DNA of 9,048 nt, from assembly GCA_031263945.1 (NCBI GenBank), contig JAISEW010000079.1, positions 1-9,048 on the forward strand, written 5' to 3'. Source of the DNA: Gracilibacteraceae bacterium (GTDB lineage Bacteria; Bacillota; Desulfitobacteriia; Desulfitobacteriales; Syntrophobotulaceae). Position 1 is the stretch's first letter. Each line of letters starts with the position of its first letter. Shown piece by piece: positions 1 to 8,407 of the stretch. Below the pieces are notes generated by a model. That model searched no databases. It worked only from the letters and a program-made list of their open reading frames with translations, and was not told where the DNA came from. A program made the position numbers and the translations under genes.

Positions 1-219
1 AGCACGGACGCCAGCGTCACGATCAAACAGCAGGGCGCGCCCGACATCCTCATCCATATTGACAACTCCAACAGCCGGGAACGGTTTTGCGTGATCGCCA
101 GCCTGAAAAACGCGGGCGATCAATTGGAAGTGAAGCGGGAAGAACGCTTTTTCCAAGGTCATAAGGAAGTGGATCAGAACTATGGCTTTGGATTCCGCTG
201 GCAGCCGGGCCGCAAATAA
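1..219 (+). CDS. 3' end of a TerA/TerD-like protein (partial)
   Basis: The open frame enters from the left edge and ends at TAA 217-219, giving the last 72 residues of a protein whose start lies outside the window. The visible part has alternating beta-strand-like stretches (VTIKQQ, DILIHIDN, RFCVIASL, QLEVKREE) and ends in FFQGHKEVDQNYGFGFRWQPGRK-type sequence with key residues G-H-x-E-x-D-x-x-Y-G-x-G-x-R-W. From memory this tail resembles the C-terminus of TerA-type members of the TerD/TerA tellurium-resistance and stress-response family; that is recognition of a pattern and was not checked by a search. Family members are cytoplasmic and often calcium-binding, with poorly defined chemistry. 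The gene stops 30 bp before secA on the same strand with no hairpin between, so read-through into secA is possible. It could instead be another beta-sandwich protein. Confidence 0.6.
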   Translation, partial: STDASVTIKQQGAPDILIHIDNSNSRERFCVIASLKNAGDQLEVKREERFFQGHKEVDQNYGFGFRWQPGRK

Positions 220-236
220 ATTTTTTAAGTAAGGTT

Positions 237-241
237 AAGGG
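237..241 (+). promoter_or_regulatory. Ribosome binding site of secA
   Basis: AAGGG lies 8 nt before the ATG at 250 and supports that start. No convincing -35/-10 pair is seen in the 30-bp gap before secA, so its promoter is probably further upstream, outside or inside the preceding gene. Confidence 0.6.
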
Positions 242-249
242 TAAAACGG

Positions 250-2757
<2,508 letters not shown>

Positions 2758-2769
2758 ATTCCATTCGCC

Positions 2770-2878
2770 CGTCATTCCGGGCTTGTCCCGGAATCCGCTC
2801 GGCTTCTCTCCGTCATTCCGGGCTTCTCCCGGAATCCAATCGGCTTCTCTCCGTCATTCCGGGCTTGTCCCGGAATCC
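2770..2878. repeat. Three tandem 41-bp REP-like dyad repeats
   Basis: Three near-identical 27-bp cores lie at 2770-2796, 2811-2837 and 2852-2878, an exact 41-bp period. Each core holds an 8-bp inverted repeat, ATTCCGGG and CCCGGAAT, around a 5-nt loop (CTTGT, CTTCT, CTTGT). The two 14-bp linkers differ only at their first two bases and share TCGGCTTCTCTC. The array starts 13 bp after the secA stop and ends about 33 bp before the lipoprotein start. Similar GTCATTCCGGG...CCCGGAATCC dyads are dispersed in many bacterial genomes as REP-like elements. Each unit could form an RNA hairpin, but no U-tract follows, so these are not classical terminators; they may protect the 3' end of secA mRNA or uncouple it from the next genes. 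Confidence 0.9.
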
Positions 2879-2911
2879 AAAAATTACCATGCGGTATAAG
2901 TGAGTATAAGA

Positions 2912-3322
2912 ATGAAGATGAAGAAAACGGTACTGCTCCTGGCCGCGGCCCTTTTCATCCTGCCGGGCTGCGCGCCCCCCGCGGAAGAAATAAATTATGA
3001 AGAAGCTTTCGCCCGCGGCGATCAGGCTTTTGCCGCCGGCGATTATGAGGCGGCGGCGCTGGAACTGACGGACGCGATGGGCAGCCGGGACGACGGGGCG
3101 GAGGTCTGGATCCTGCGCGGCGACGCCTATTGGGAGCTGGAGCTGTACGAGGACGCGGTTTCGGATTATGAGCACGCGCTGGCTTTGGACGAAACCCTAT
3201 ATGATATCTATGACCGGCTGGCGGAATGTTACAGCCGGCTGGGCGACCCCGACGTGGCGGCGGAGACGCTGGAGCGGCGGGAGACGGTCCGGCGGGAGGC
3301 GGGGCCGGAAGATGCCGGCTGA
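2912..3322 (+). CDS. Small TPR-containing lipoprotein
   Basis: Encodes about 136 residues beginning MKMKKTVLLLAAALF with a lipobox ILPGC. The lipobox cysteine is residue 20 from this start, so the mature protein should be lipid-anchored on the outer face of the membrane. The rest is about three TPR-like helical hairpins: one beginning YEEAFARGDQAFAAGDYEAAALEL, one beginning AEVWILRGDAYWELELYEDAVSDY, and one beginning YDIYDRLAECYSRLGDPDVAAETL, a fold usually used for protein binding. The start is uncertain. ATG 2912 is preferred because AAGTGAG lies 7 nt before it; GTG 2900 in frame has no visible ribosome binding site, and ATG 2918 is also possible. The stop overlaps the start of the PHP gene by 11 bp, so the two are probably translationally coupled. 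No specific partner can be named. Confidence 0.85.
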   Translation: MKMKKTVLLLAAALFILPGCAPPAEEINYEEAFARGDQAFAAGDYEAAALELTDAMGSRDDGAEVWILRGDAYWELELYEDAVSDYEHALALDETLYDIYDRLAECYSRLGDPDVAAETLERRETVRREAGPEDAG

Positions 3323-4061
3323 CACGCATGTCCATCTGCTCGGGCACAGAGATCGACCGGCTACGCCGGAAAACATACGCTTGTTTCTTGACGCCGCCGC
3401 GCGCCGCGGCTTATCGCTTATCGGTTTTGCCGATCATGAGGAATATCTGGAAGATATGCGGCCGGATCTCTTGCGGGCGGCGGCGCGCGAATATCCGGGC
3501 CTGCGGGTTTTAGTCGGAGCGGAACTGGATTACCGGCCGGGCGAGGAAAACCGTATTCGCGAAGCGCTGCGCCGGCATGATTTTGATTTTTGCATCGGCT
3601 CCGTGCATGATCTGGCGGGACGGGCCATAGACCGGACGCCGGAGGAAGCGGCTTCTTTGGCTCTGCCGCCGGACGAGCTGTACAGCCGGTATTTTGACTG
3701 CGTGGCTCAGGCGGCGGCCAGCGGTCTGTTTACCGTGCTGGGCCATATCGATCTCGTGAAGATTTTCGGCGTCCGCCCGGCGGCCCCGGTGGAGGAATTG
3801 GCGGCCCCGGCCCTGGACGCCATAGCCGCCGCCGGCTGCGCGATCGAACTCAATACGAACGGCCGCTATAAACCGGTCGGCGAATGGTATCCTTCGCCGC
3901 CCCTGCTTAAGGCGGCGGTAAGGAGGAATATCCCGGTGACCACCGGCTCGGACGCCCACGCCCCCGACCAAGTGGGCCGGGAGATCGAAGCCGCTGCCGC
4001 CGCCCTTGAGGAACTGGGCGCCCGCCGGCCGGAATTCCTGACGCCATTCGGAAAAATTTGA
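3312..4061 (+). CDS. PHP-domain phosphoesterase, HisJ-like (histidinol-phosphatase family)
   Basis: A 249-residue PHP-superfamily metal-dependent phosphoesterase. The metal-site motifs are present and in order: DTHVH (H6, H8), FADH (D41, H42), GAELD (E71), GSVHD (H99), GHIDLVKIFG (H145, D147), IELNTNG (E179) and GSDAH (D214, H216). GHIDLV, the asparagine-rich ELNTNG strand and GSDAH match the histidinol-phosphatase HisJ branch, which hydrolyses L-histidinol phosphate in histidine synthesis. No other his gene is nearby, so the substrate could be another phosphomonoester. ATG 3312 is chosen because it places the first PHP motif at residues 4-8, as expected; GGGAGG at 3294-3299 lies 12 nt before it. 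An in-frame upstream extension to 3168 only overlaps the lipoprotein gene. The 11-bp overlap suggests one operon, ended by the terminator at 4098-4132. Confidence 0.92.
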   Translation: MPADTHVHLLGHRDRPATPENIRLFLDAAARRGLSLIGFADHEEYLEDMRPDLLRAAAREYPGLRVLVGAELDYRPGEENRIREALRRHDFDFCIGSVHDLAGRAIDRTPEEAASLALPPDELYSRYFDCVAQAAASGLFTVLGHIDLVKIFGVRPAAPVEELAAPALDAIAAAGCAIELNTNGRYKPVGEWYPSPPLLKAAVRRNIPVTTGSDAHAPDQVGREIEAAAAALEELGARRPEFLTPFGKI

Positions 4062-4097
4062 CAAATGAAAATTCGCCTCTGAGGAAACTTTCCCATA

Positions 4098-4132
4098 CCC
4101 GGCATGGTCTAACTTATGTCGGGCTTCTTTTT
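4098..4132 (+). terminator. Rho-independent terminator after the PHP gene
   Basis: An 8-bp stem of CCCGGCAT (4098-4105) and ATGTCGGG (4116-4123), with one G-U pair and a 10-nt loop, is followed by the T-rich run TTCTTTTT (4125-4132). It lies 36 bp past the PHP stop and should end the lipoprotein-PHP transcript. Confidence 0.8.
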
Positions 4133-4350
4133 GCCGGCTTGTTAATACGGTAAAACCGTGAAGGCTATGCCGTTAGTTATATAGAAATGTTTTGAACTTT
4201 AATAAAACAGTTATCAGATAGATACGTTTTCTGTGTTCCGTTTCTAATAAAACGACGCATGTTTACCTTTCGGCGGCGATAATTCGCCGGCCGTGTTTCG
4301 ATTCGCGCAAAAAATCTCCGGCATCCATAGTATCCGCACTGCGCACATCA
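4133..4350. other. Intergenic leader region of the first CWB2 gene
   Basis: Between the terminator and the ribosome binding site lie about 220 AT-richer bases without a credible gene. Small dyads are visible: ACGGT and ACCGT around three A's (4147-4159), and GGC-TAT-GCC just after. TATATA occurs at 4178-4183 and TTGAAC at 4192-4197, but no pair of boxes with 16-18 bp spacing was convincing, so the promoter is not assigned. No known riboswitch consensus was recognised. Confidence 0.5.
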
Positions 4351-4357
4351 AGAGGAG
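4351..4357 (+). promoter_or_regulatory. Ribosome binding site of the first CWB2 gene
   Basis: AGAGGAG lies 5 nt before ATG 4363. It is the best match to the anti-Shine-Dalgarno sequence near any start in the left part of the window, suggesting efficient translation of an abundant surface protein. Confidence 0.8.
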
Positions 4358-4362
4358 ATTTT

Positions 4363-7248
4363 ATGAAAAACAAAAAAACTATTGCCGTTCTGGCGGCGAT
4401 CGCCGTTTTGCTGATGGCCCTGCCGGCGCAATTATTCGCCATCACCGCCACCTCCAGCAGTTTACGTCTGGCCGGCGCCGACAGAGTGGGCACCGCCCTG
4501 GAAACTTCCGTGGGCTGGACGACTGCCGATAATGTCGTCATCGCTCCGGCCGACCAGGTGAATCTGGTCGACTCACTGTCCGCCGCGCCTCTGGCCGGCA
4601 AACTCAAAGCCCCTATTTTACTGACTTTCAAAAACAATCTGGACGCGGGAGTCAAAAACCGCATCATTGAGCTGAAGGCCAAAAAAGCTTATGTGATAGG
4701 CGCGGTGACCGACGTCGCGGCGGCGCAGCTGCGGGCCATCCCGGGTCTGGAAGTCGAAGTGCTGCGCGGAGCGACGCGCTGGGAAACTTCCGATCTCATT
4801 AACGCTAAGATCACTGACGCGGCCGGCACATTCGTCGTCGGCTACAACGCGATCGCCGACGCCCTGTCCGCGGCCTCTTTCGCCGCGGCGAACAACTACC
4901 AGATCGTTCTGACGGACGCGGCCGGCAAAGTGTCGCCGGCTAAACTGAAAGGCACCGTCTACCTGATCGGGGGGACCGGAGTCGTGCAGGATGTGCCCGG
5001 CGTGACCGCGACGCGCTTAGGCGGCGCGGATCGCTACGCCACCAACTCCAAAGTCGTGGAGGCGCTGAATTTCGATTTCGGCAAAGTGTATATAGCCAAC
5101 GGCATATCTCTGGTTGACGCCCTGGCGGCTTCCTCTCTGGCGGGGCAGACGCGCTCGCCCATTCTTTTGACTAACACGACAAACGTACCGGCGCTGACCA
5201 ACGCCGGCATCACCGCTAAAATCAATGTCGCCACCGCCTATATCGCCCTCGGCGGCACAGGCGCCGTGTCGGAAGCGGTCATGAATTCCATAGGCGCCGG
5301 TACCGGCCCGATCGTCGTGAAGTCGGTGCAGGGCATAGCGGAAAACTTCAATGTGCGCACCGAAGGCCAGCATCTCGGCATCCGCCTCAACAACAGCCAA
5401 AAAGTCACAGCCGCCCAGCTTGACGCGGCCGGCTACGACGTTCTTTTTTCCGCTAATCATGACGTGTTCGGCGGCGGCGCCGGTTCCTCCGAATCCGATA
5501 CCGGTGAGTTAAAACAGGGAAATATTCTCACTGTTTATCAAAACGGCAGCGACAGCTGCGACTACACGATCCAAATCAGCAAAAAGTCCGAATTGGTGGC
5601 CGAGTCCTCCAATGTGACGGTCAACTTCTTTGACGGACGCACCACCGCCGCCAGCGGCATCGGGAGTTACCGCCTTGACCTGATCGAAGCGGGCCAGCCG
5701 GTCCACAGCCAGGGCATCAAGAGCGGCACGCTGATCGTCGGTGAAACAGCCGGTTTCTGGAGCGTAAAAGCCAAAACCGTCGCCGGCGGCACCGACGTGG
5801 ACATCACGAACAGCATCAAACTCAGTTCTTCCGACCCGTGGGTGGTTGACGTCAACGACGACAATCAAAATCCCATTAACGTATCCACCGGACTCGGCGG
5901 CGGCAGCAGGGACTACACAAAATGGATCCAGGCGATGAGCCCGGGCAAAGCGACCATCACCATCACCTCCGGCAACGTAAGTCAGTCGTTCGCGGTCACT
6001 GTGCGCGACACAGCCAATGACGACGGCCGCGTAGCGGCGAAAGCCGTGCTGGACACCAATACGCTGAAAATAGCCTCGGGAGCGGGTTATGATTACACGC
6101 TGGTCAAATTTACGGATCAGTACGGCGACCCGTTTGCCAAATGGGATCAGGTCTTCTTTGACAAGGGCGGCGTCAGCGTCGATCTGTCAGGCGGCTCCTC
6201 CTCCATTTTCTCGATAACCAAACAAAGCGGCGGCAGCCAGCAGCTGGTGGCGACAGCCGAGCCGATCGCGCAAAATTCCAAAGGCGAGCTGCTCGTGCAG
6301 GTCAAATCCGGCAATACCAGAACGGCGACGGAATATCTCAGTTTCTTCGGCTATAAATGGGACGGCGCCAGCACTTACCGCGAACTCGGTAAGATCAAAC
6401 TCGACGTGGGCGCGCAGGGTTCTATCGACCCGAGCAAGTCTAAATTCGTCGCGGCAAATTCCGACGCGCTGGAATTCACGGTCGACCACAATGCCTTTGA
6501 AACGGCCAAGAGCACCATTGATCTGCATCTGATGAAATACACGAGCAACGGCTACGCCCTCGGCGCGTTTGACGACAATGAATACACCGGCTGGAACAAC
6601 AGTTTGACCGGAGTATCCGTTCCCAGCGGCGGCGTCGCCTTCTCCCTGAAAGCGAGCCGTGACGGTTATATCACCAAGATCGAAAAGACTCCGGGCGCCG
6701 GCGTTATCACCATGAACGGCGACATCATCAATGTTAAAGTCGACAGCGCCGATGTGAAAGTCGGTTCCGTCCAGCTGCAGGCGTCCATTAAACGCGGCGG
6801 CAACAACTCGGTGACGACCAAATCGCAGAATATCAAAATAGTGAACACCGTGGCCCAGATCAATAAGGTCACATTTGAAAGCATCGACGAAATGAGCAGC
6901 GGCGATTATGAACTGGCCGAACTGCTGCGCCTGGGGAATATCATGACCGACAAATCCATGGGAGACAGCGTTCTGCGCGTAAGAGCCGCGGGCGACCATG
7001 TGAAGTTCATCTACCGCAACTCGGCGGGAGCGGAGCAGGAAGTCGGACGGTTGGTCTTTAACACCGCCGGCAACAATATCATCACTTTCAGAACCAACAC
7101 TTCCGTCGGGGACGACGACGCCAGCAGCGTGTTCATCACTGTCAACAACACGGGCCTGACCGCCAACAAAACCATCCAGTTCGCGGTCAAAAAGTACGGT
7201 TCCAGCGCGAACGTCGCTACCAAAACGATCCGCGTCCTGCGTCCCTGA
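4363..7248 (+). CDS. Secreted cell-wall-binding protein with three CWB2 repeats and a large C-terminal region
   Basis: A 961-residue exported protein. Residues 1-26 are a Sec signal peptide: KNKK, a hydrophobic core, and likely cleavage after QLFA. Three CWB2 (PF04122) repeats follow at about 34-130, 131-215 and 216-311, recognised by LAGADR, a degenerate LRGATRW, and a canonical RLGGADRYAT, each with a VDALAASSLAG-like helix and an AYVIGG/YIALGG-like strand. In C. difficile, triple CWB2 modules trimerise and bind anionic wall polymer non-covalently. Residues 312-961 are mostly beta-rich and unrecognised. About 470-548 (SDPWVVDV to GKATITITSGNVSQSFAVTV) looks like a bacterial Ig-like (Big2-type) domain. 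There is no LPXTG motif, SLH domain or C-terminal membrane anchor. It is likely an S-layer or adhesin-type wall protein; the effector role of the long C-terminal part is unknown. Confidence 0.93.
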   Translation: MKNKKTIAVLAAIAVLLMALPAQLFAITATSSSLRLAGADRVGTALETSVGWTTADNVVIAPADQVNLVDSLSAAPLAGKLKAPILLTFKNNLDAGVKNRIIELKAKKAYVIGAVTDVAAAQLRAIPGLEVEVLRGATRWETSDLINAKITDAAGTFVVGYNAIADALSAASFAAANNYQIVLTDAAGKVSPAKLKGTVYLIGGTGVVQDVPGVTATRLGGADRYATNSKVVEALNFDFGKVYIANGISLVDALAASSLAGQTRSPILLTNTTNVPALTNAGITAKINVATAYIALGGTGAVSEAVMNSIGAGTGPIVVKSVQGIAENFNVRTEGQHLGIRLNNSQKVTAAQLDAAGYDVLFSANHDVFGGGAGSSESDTGELKQGNILTVYQNGSDSCDYTIQISKKSELVAESSNVTVNFFDGRTTAASGIGSYRLDLIEAGQPVHSQGIKSGTLIVGETAGFWSVKAKTVAGGTDVDITNSIKLSSSDPWVVDVNDDNQNPINVSTGLGGGSRDYTKWIQAMSPGKATITITSGNVSQSFAVTVRDTANDDGRVAAKAVLDTNTLKIASGAGYDYTLVKFTDQYGDPFAKWDQVFFDKGGVSVDLSGGSSSIFSITKQSGGSQQLVATAEPIAQNSKGELLVQVKSGNTRTATEYLSFFGYKWDGASTYRELGKIKLDVGAQGSIDPSKSKFVAANSDALEFTVDHNAFETAKSTIDLHLMKYTSNGYALGAFDDNEYTGWNNSLTGVSVPSGGVAFSLKASRDGYITKIEKTPGAGVITMNGDIINVKVDSADVKVGSVQLQASIKRGGNNSVTTKSQNIKIVNTVAQINKVTFESIDEMSSGDYELAELLRLGNIMTDKSMGDSVLRVRAAGDHVKFIYRNSAGAEQEVGRLVFNTAGNNIITFRTNTSVGDDDASSVFITVNNTGLTANKTIQFAVKKYGSSANVATKTIRVLRP

Positions 7249-7328
7249 ACCAAGATCAGATTTTAGAATAAAACAGGAACAAGAATCATCTGCGCAGCAA
7301 ACCCTGAACGCACGGGGCGGTACTATGG

Positions 7329-7362
7329 AGAAGGAGGAGGCGGATTTCCGCCTTCTCCTTCT
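7329..7362. terminator. Long hairpin between convergent genes, candidate bidirectional terminator
   Basis: A 15-bp stem (7329-7343 with 7348-7362, one G-U pair) closes on the 4-nt loop ATTT. It lies 80 bp past the stop of the first CWB2 gene, and its right arm runs into the stop codon of the minus-strand gene. There is no clean U-tract on either strand, though the 3' arm is pyrimidine-rich on the plus strand. It may end both transcripts or stop RNA decay; classical rho-independent termination is not certain. Confidence 0.6.
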
Positions 7363-7945
7363 AAATCGGCAAAAAAGTGCAGGCGCAATCGATCAGGATA
7401 ATTGCCGCCAGGGCGCGGAAGCAGATATTGAAGCTCCGGAGATCAAGCTTACTCACGGCTTTTTCAAAACAGGGCTGCAATACATAGAGGAACAGAAGTC
7501 CTCCCAGACCGAATCTGATCGACGGGGAGAGCGCAATTCTGGCCTGGAAATTATAGGTATAGTCGGCGTAAGTCTGCCAGGGCCAGCTGCCCGTCAGCAG
7601 TTCCAGCATATAGCTGACCGCGAGTTCTATAGCCGTGGCCGTGATCATGCAGCCCGCGCCGATGATAAGCGGTTTGACCAGCCGGAAGAACCGGCCGCCG
7701 CCTCTTCGTTTCAGCGAACTGAAACAGAGAATGAAGATTACCGCGCCGAAACCGTAAACAGGGCAGTACGGGCCGAATAAAAATCCCCTGTTGGTAAATC
7801 CCCAACGGTAGACGACCACTTCCAAGAATACTTCATAGCACCAGCCGATCACGCTGTAGAGCATGAAGTAGAGGAAATACGCTCTGACCCGGTCAAAATC
7901 GGGAACTTGCTTTTTTCTTTCCGCCACTTCCGCCACTTCCGTCAC
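7361..7945 (-). CDS. PF06541-type membrane protein (putative ABC transporter permease, CmpB-like)
   Basis: A 194-residue integral membrane protein with about five hydrophobic segments near residues 22-46, 57-78, 90-117, 143-163 and 175-193. The motif NRGFLFGPYCPVYGFG at 52-67, the preceding YSVIGWCYEVF and the later YADYTYNFQARIAL match the PF06541 family, often labelled putative ABC transporter permease although no ATPase partner is known for most members. It is common in clostridia and related Bacillota. No ABC ATPase gene is adjacent, so the transporter label should be held loosely. The start is a GTG. Three in-frame GTGs (7945, 7936, 7927) lie in a 9-bp tandem repeat; GAGAGG at 7954-7949 is 3 nt before the first and 12 nt before the second, so the true start is unsettled. 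It is transcribed from the strong promoter at 8005-7977, opposite to both CWB2 genes. Confidence 0.88.
   Translation of the reverse strand: MTEVAEVAERKKQVPDFDRVRAYFLYFMLYSVIGWCYEVFLEVVVYRWGFTNRGFLFGPYCPVYGFGAVIFILCFSSLKRRGGGRFFRLVKPLIIGAGCMITATAIELAVSYMLELLTGSWPWQTYADYTYNFQARIALSPSIRFGLGGLLFLYVLQPCFEKAVSKLDLRSFNICFRALAAIILIDCACTFLPI
7919..7945 (-). repeat. Three 9-bp tandem repeats at the start of the membrane-protein gene
   Basis: Read on the minus strand, GTGACGGAA is followed by two copies of GTGGCGGAA, each beginning with a GTG in frame. They encode TEVAEVAE-like sequence before the first membrane segment and create alternative start codons. Confidence 0.8.
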
Positions 7946-7976
7946 TTGCCTCTCAGAAACTGTCAGTCTTTGTATT

Positions 7977-8005
7977 ATTATATTTTATCCCCCTTATTTT
8001 GTCAA
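7977..8005 (-). promoter_or_regulatory. Consensus sigma-A promoter for the minus-strand membrane gene
   Basis: On the minus strand TTGACA (8005-8000) and TATAAT (7982-7977) are separated by exactly 17 bp, a full match to the housekeeping consensus. Transcription should begin near 7970, about 25 nt before the GTG at 7945, leaving a short leader. Confidence 0.88.
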
Positions 8006-8101
8006 CAGGATTAGTGAAATAATTTTCTAATTTTGGTGAATGTTGGGCGAAATAATTTAAAAAATAGTGCAAATAAAAAATATTTTCCGCGGGACAAAAT
8101 C
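8006..8101. other. AT-rich divergent intergenic segment
   Basis: About 95 bases, strongly AT-rich, lie between the two divergent promoters. No gene is supported. This stretch may hold regulator or UP-element-like A/T tracts for both promoters, but no clear palindrome was found in it. Confidence 0.5.
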
Positions 8102-8131
8102 TTGTATTCCCCAGCCAGCCTGTGTTATAAT
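8102..8131 (+). promoter_or_regulatory. Extended -10 promoter upstream of the second CWB2 gene
   Basis: TTGTAT (8102-8107) and a perfect TATAAT (8126-8131) are 18 bp apart, and TGT immediately before the -10 makes an extended -10 element. Transcription would start near 8137-8139, at the first TGTTAC box, leaving a leader of about 270 nt before ATG 8408. Confidence 0.75.
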
Positions 8132-8136
8132 GGATA

Positions 8137-8166
8137 ATGTTACAAAATACTAAAAATGTTACATAG
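8137..8166 (+). repeat. TGTTAC direct-repeat box A
   Basis: Two copies of ATGTTAC begin 19 bp apart (8137 and 8156), the second followed by ATAG. The same arrangement recurs in box B at 8281-8310. Box A starts right at the predicted transcription start, a typical place for a repressor site. Confidence 0.6.
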
Positions 8167-8223
8167 ACGCGAAACCCTTGATTTTTCCTGCCTTTCAGCG
8201 CCTCCTTTTTTGCCAAAAATCCC

Positions 8224-8249
8224 CCCGCCGGCCCTTCGGCGGGTCTTTT
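8224..8249 (+). terminator. Rho-independent terminator inside the leader of the second CWB2 gene
   Basis: A 7-bp all-GC stem, CCCGCCG (8224-8230) and CGGCGGG (8237-8243), with a 6-nt loop is followed by TCTTTT. It lies about 90 nt past the predicted transcription start and about 160 nt before the start codon, so it would either end a short RNA or attenuate the CWB2 transcript. Confidence 0.8.
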
Positions 8250-8280
8250 AGATGCCCGGTTTATCAGGCTTTCAGCGATT

Positions 8281-8310
8281 ATGTTACTTTTTTAGTAAAG
8301 TGTTACATAG
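8281..8310 (+). repeat. TGTTAC direct-repeat box B
   Basis: ATGTTAC at 8281 and GTGTTAC at 8300 are 19 bp apart, and the second is followed by ATAG, the same layout as box A. Within it TTACT and AGTAA form a small inverted repeat around five T's. A third related half-site, GGTTCACATAGACGGG, lies at 8349-8364. Confidence 0.6.
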
Positions 8311-8395
8311 GGATCACGGGGGAGGTTTTCCCCAAAATTCCCGGCAACGGTTCACATAGACGGGTCCCAGATCTCATCTGAAAATAAGTTGATAT

Positions 8396-8401
8396 GGAGG
8401 G
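8396..8401 (+). promoter_or_regulatory. Ribosome binding site of the second CWB2 gene
   Basis: GGAGGG lies 6 nt before ATG 8408 and fixes this start, which also gives a good signal peptide. Confidence 0.8.
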
Positions 8402-8407
8402 AAATCA

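Noticed and set aside
2770..2878. Possible short CRISPR array (27-bp repeats, 14-bp spacers)
   Set aside because: The 14-bp spacers are nearly identical and too short, and no cas gene is present; a tandem REP-like element explains it better.
3168..3311. N-terminal extension of the PHP protein
   Set aside because: This part overlaps the lipoprotein gene in another frame, and the PHP motif DTHVH is expected within the first ten residues, which ATG 3312 provides.
4064..4362. Riboswitch (cyclic-di-GMP or other) before the first CWB2 gene
   Set aside because: The first hairpin is the terminator of the preceding gene, and none of the known aptamer signatures I could recall match the remaining sequence.
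7325..7780. Plus-strand open frame of 151 codons
   Set aside because: It is opposite the PF06541 membrane-protein gene, which has family motifs and a promoter; the plus-strand translation is charged and featureless.
7953..8216. Minus-strand open frame of 87 codons in the divergent intergenic region
   Set aside because: It needs a TTG start with no well-placed ribosome site, runs through both predicted promoters, and shows no domain.
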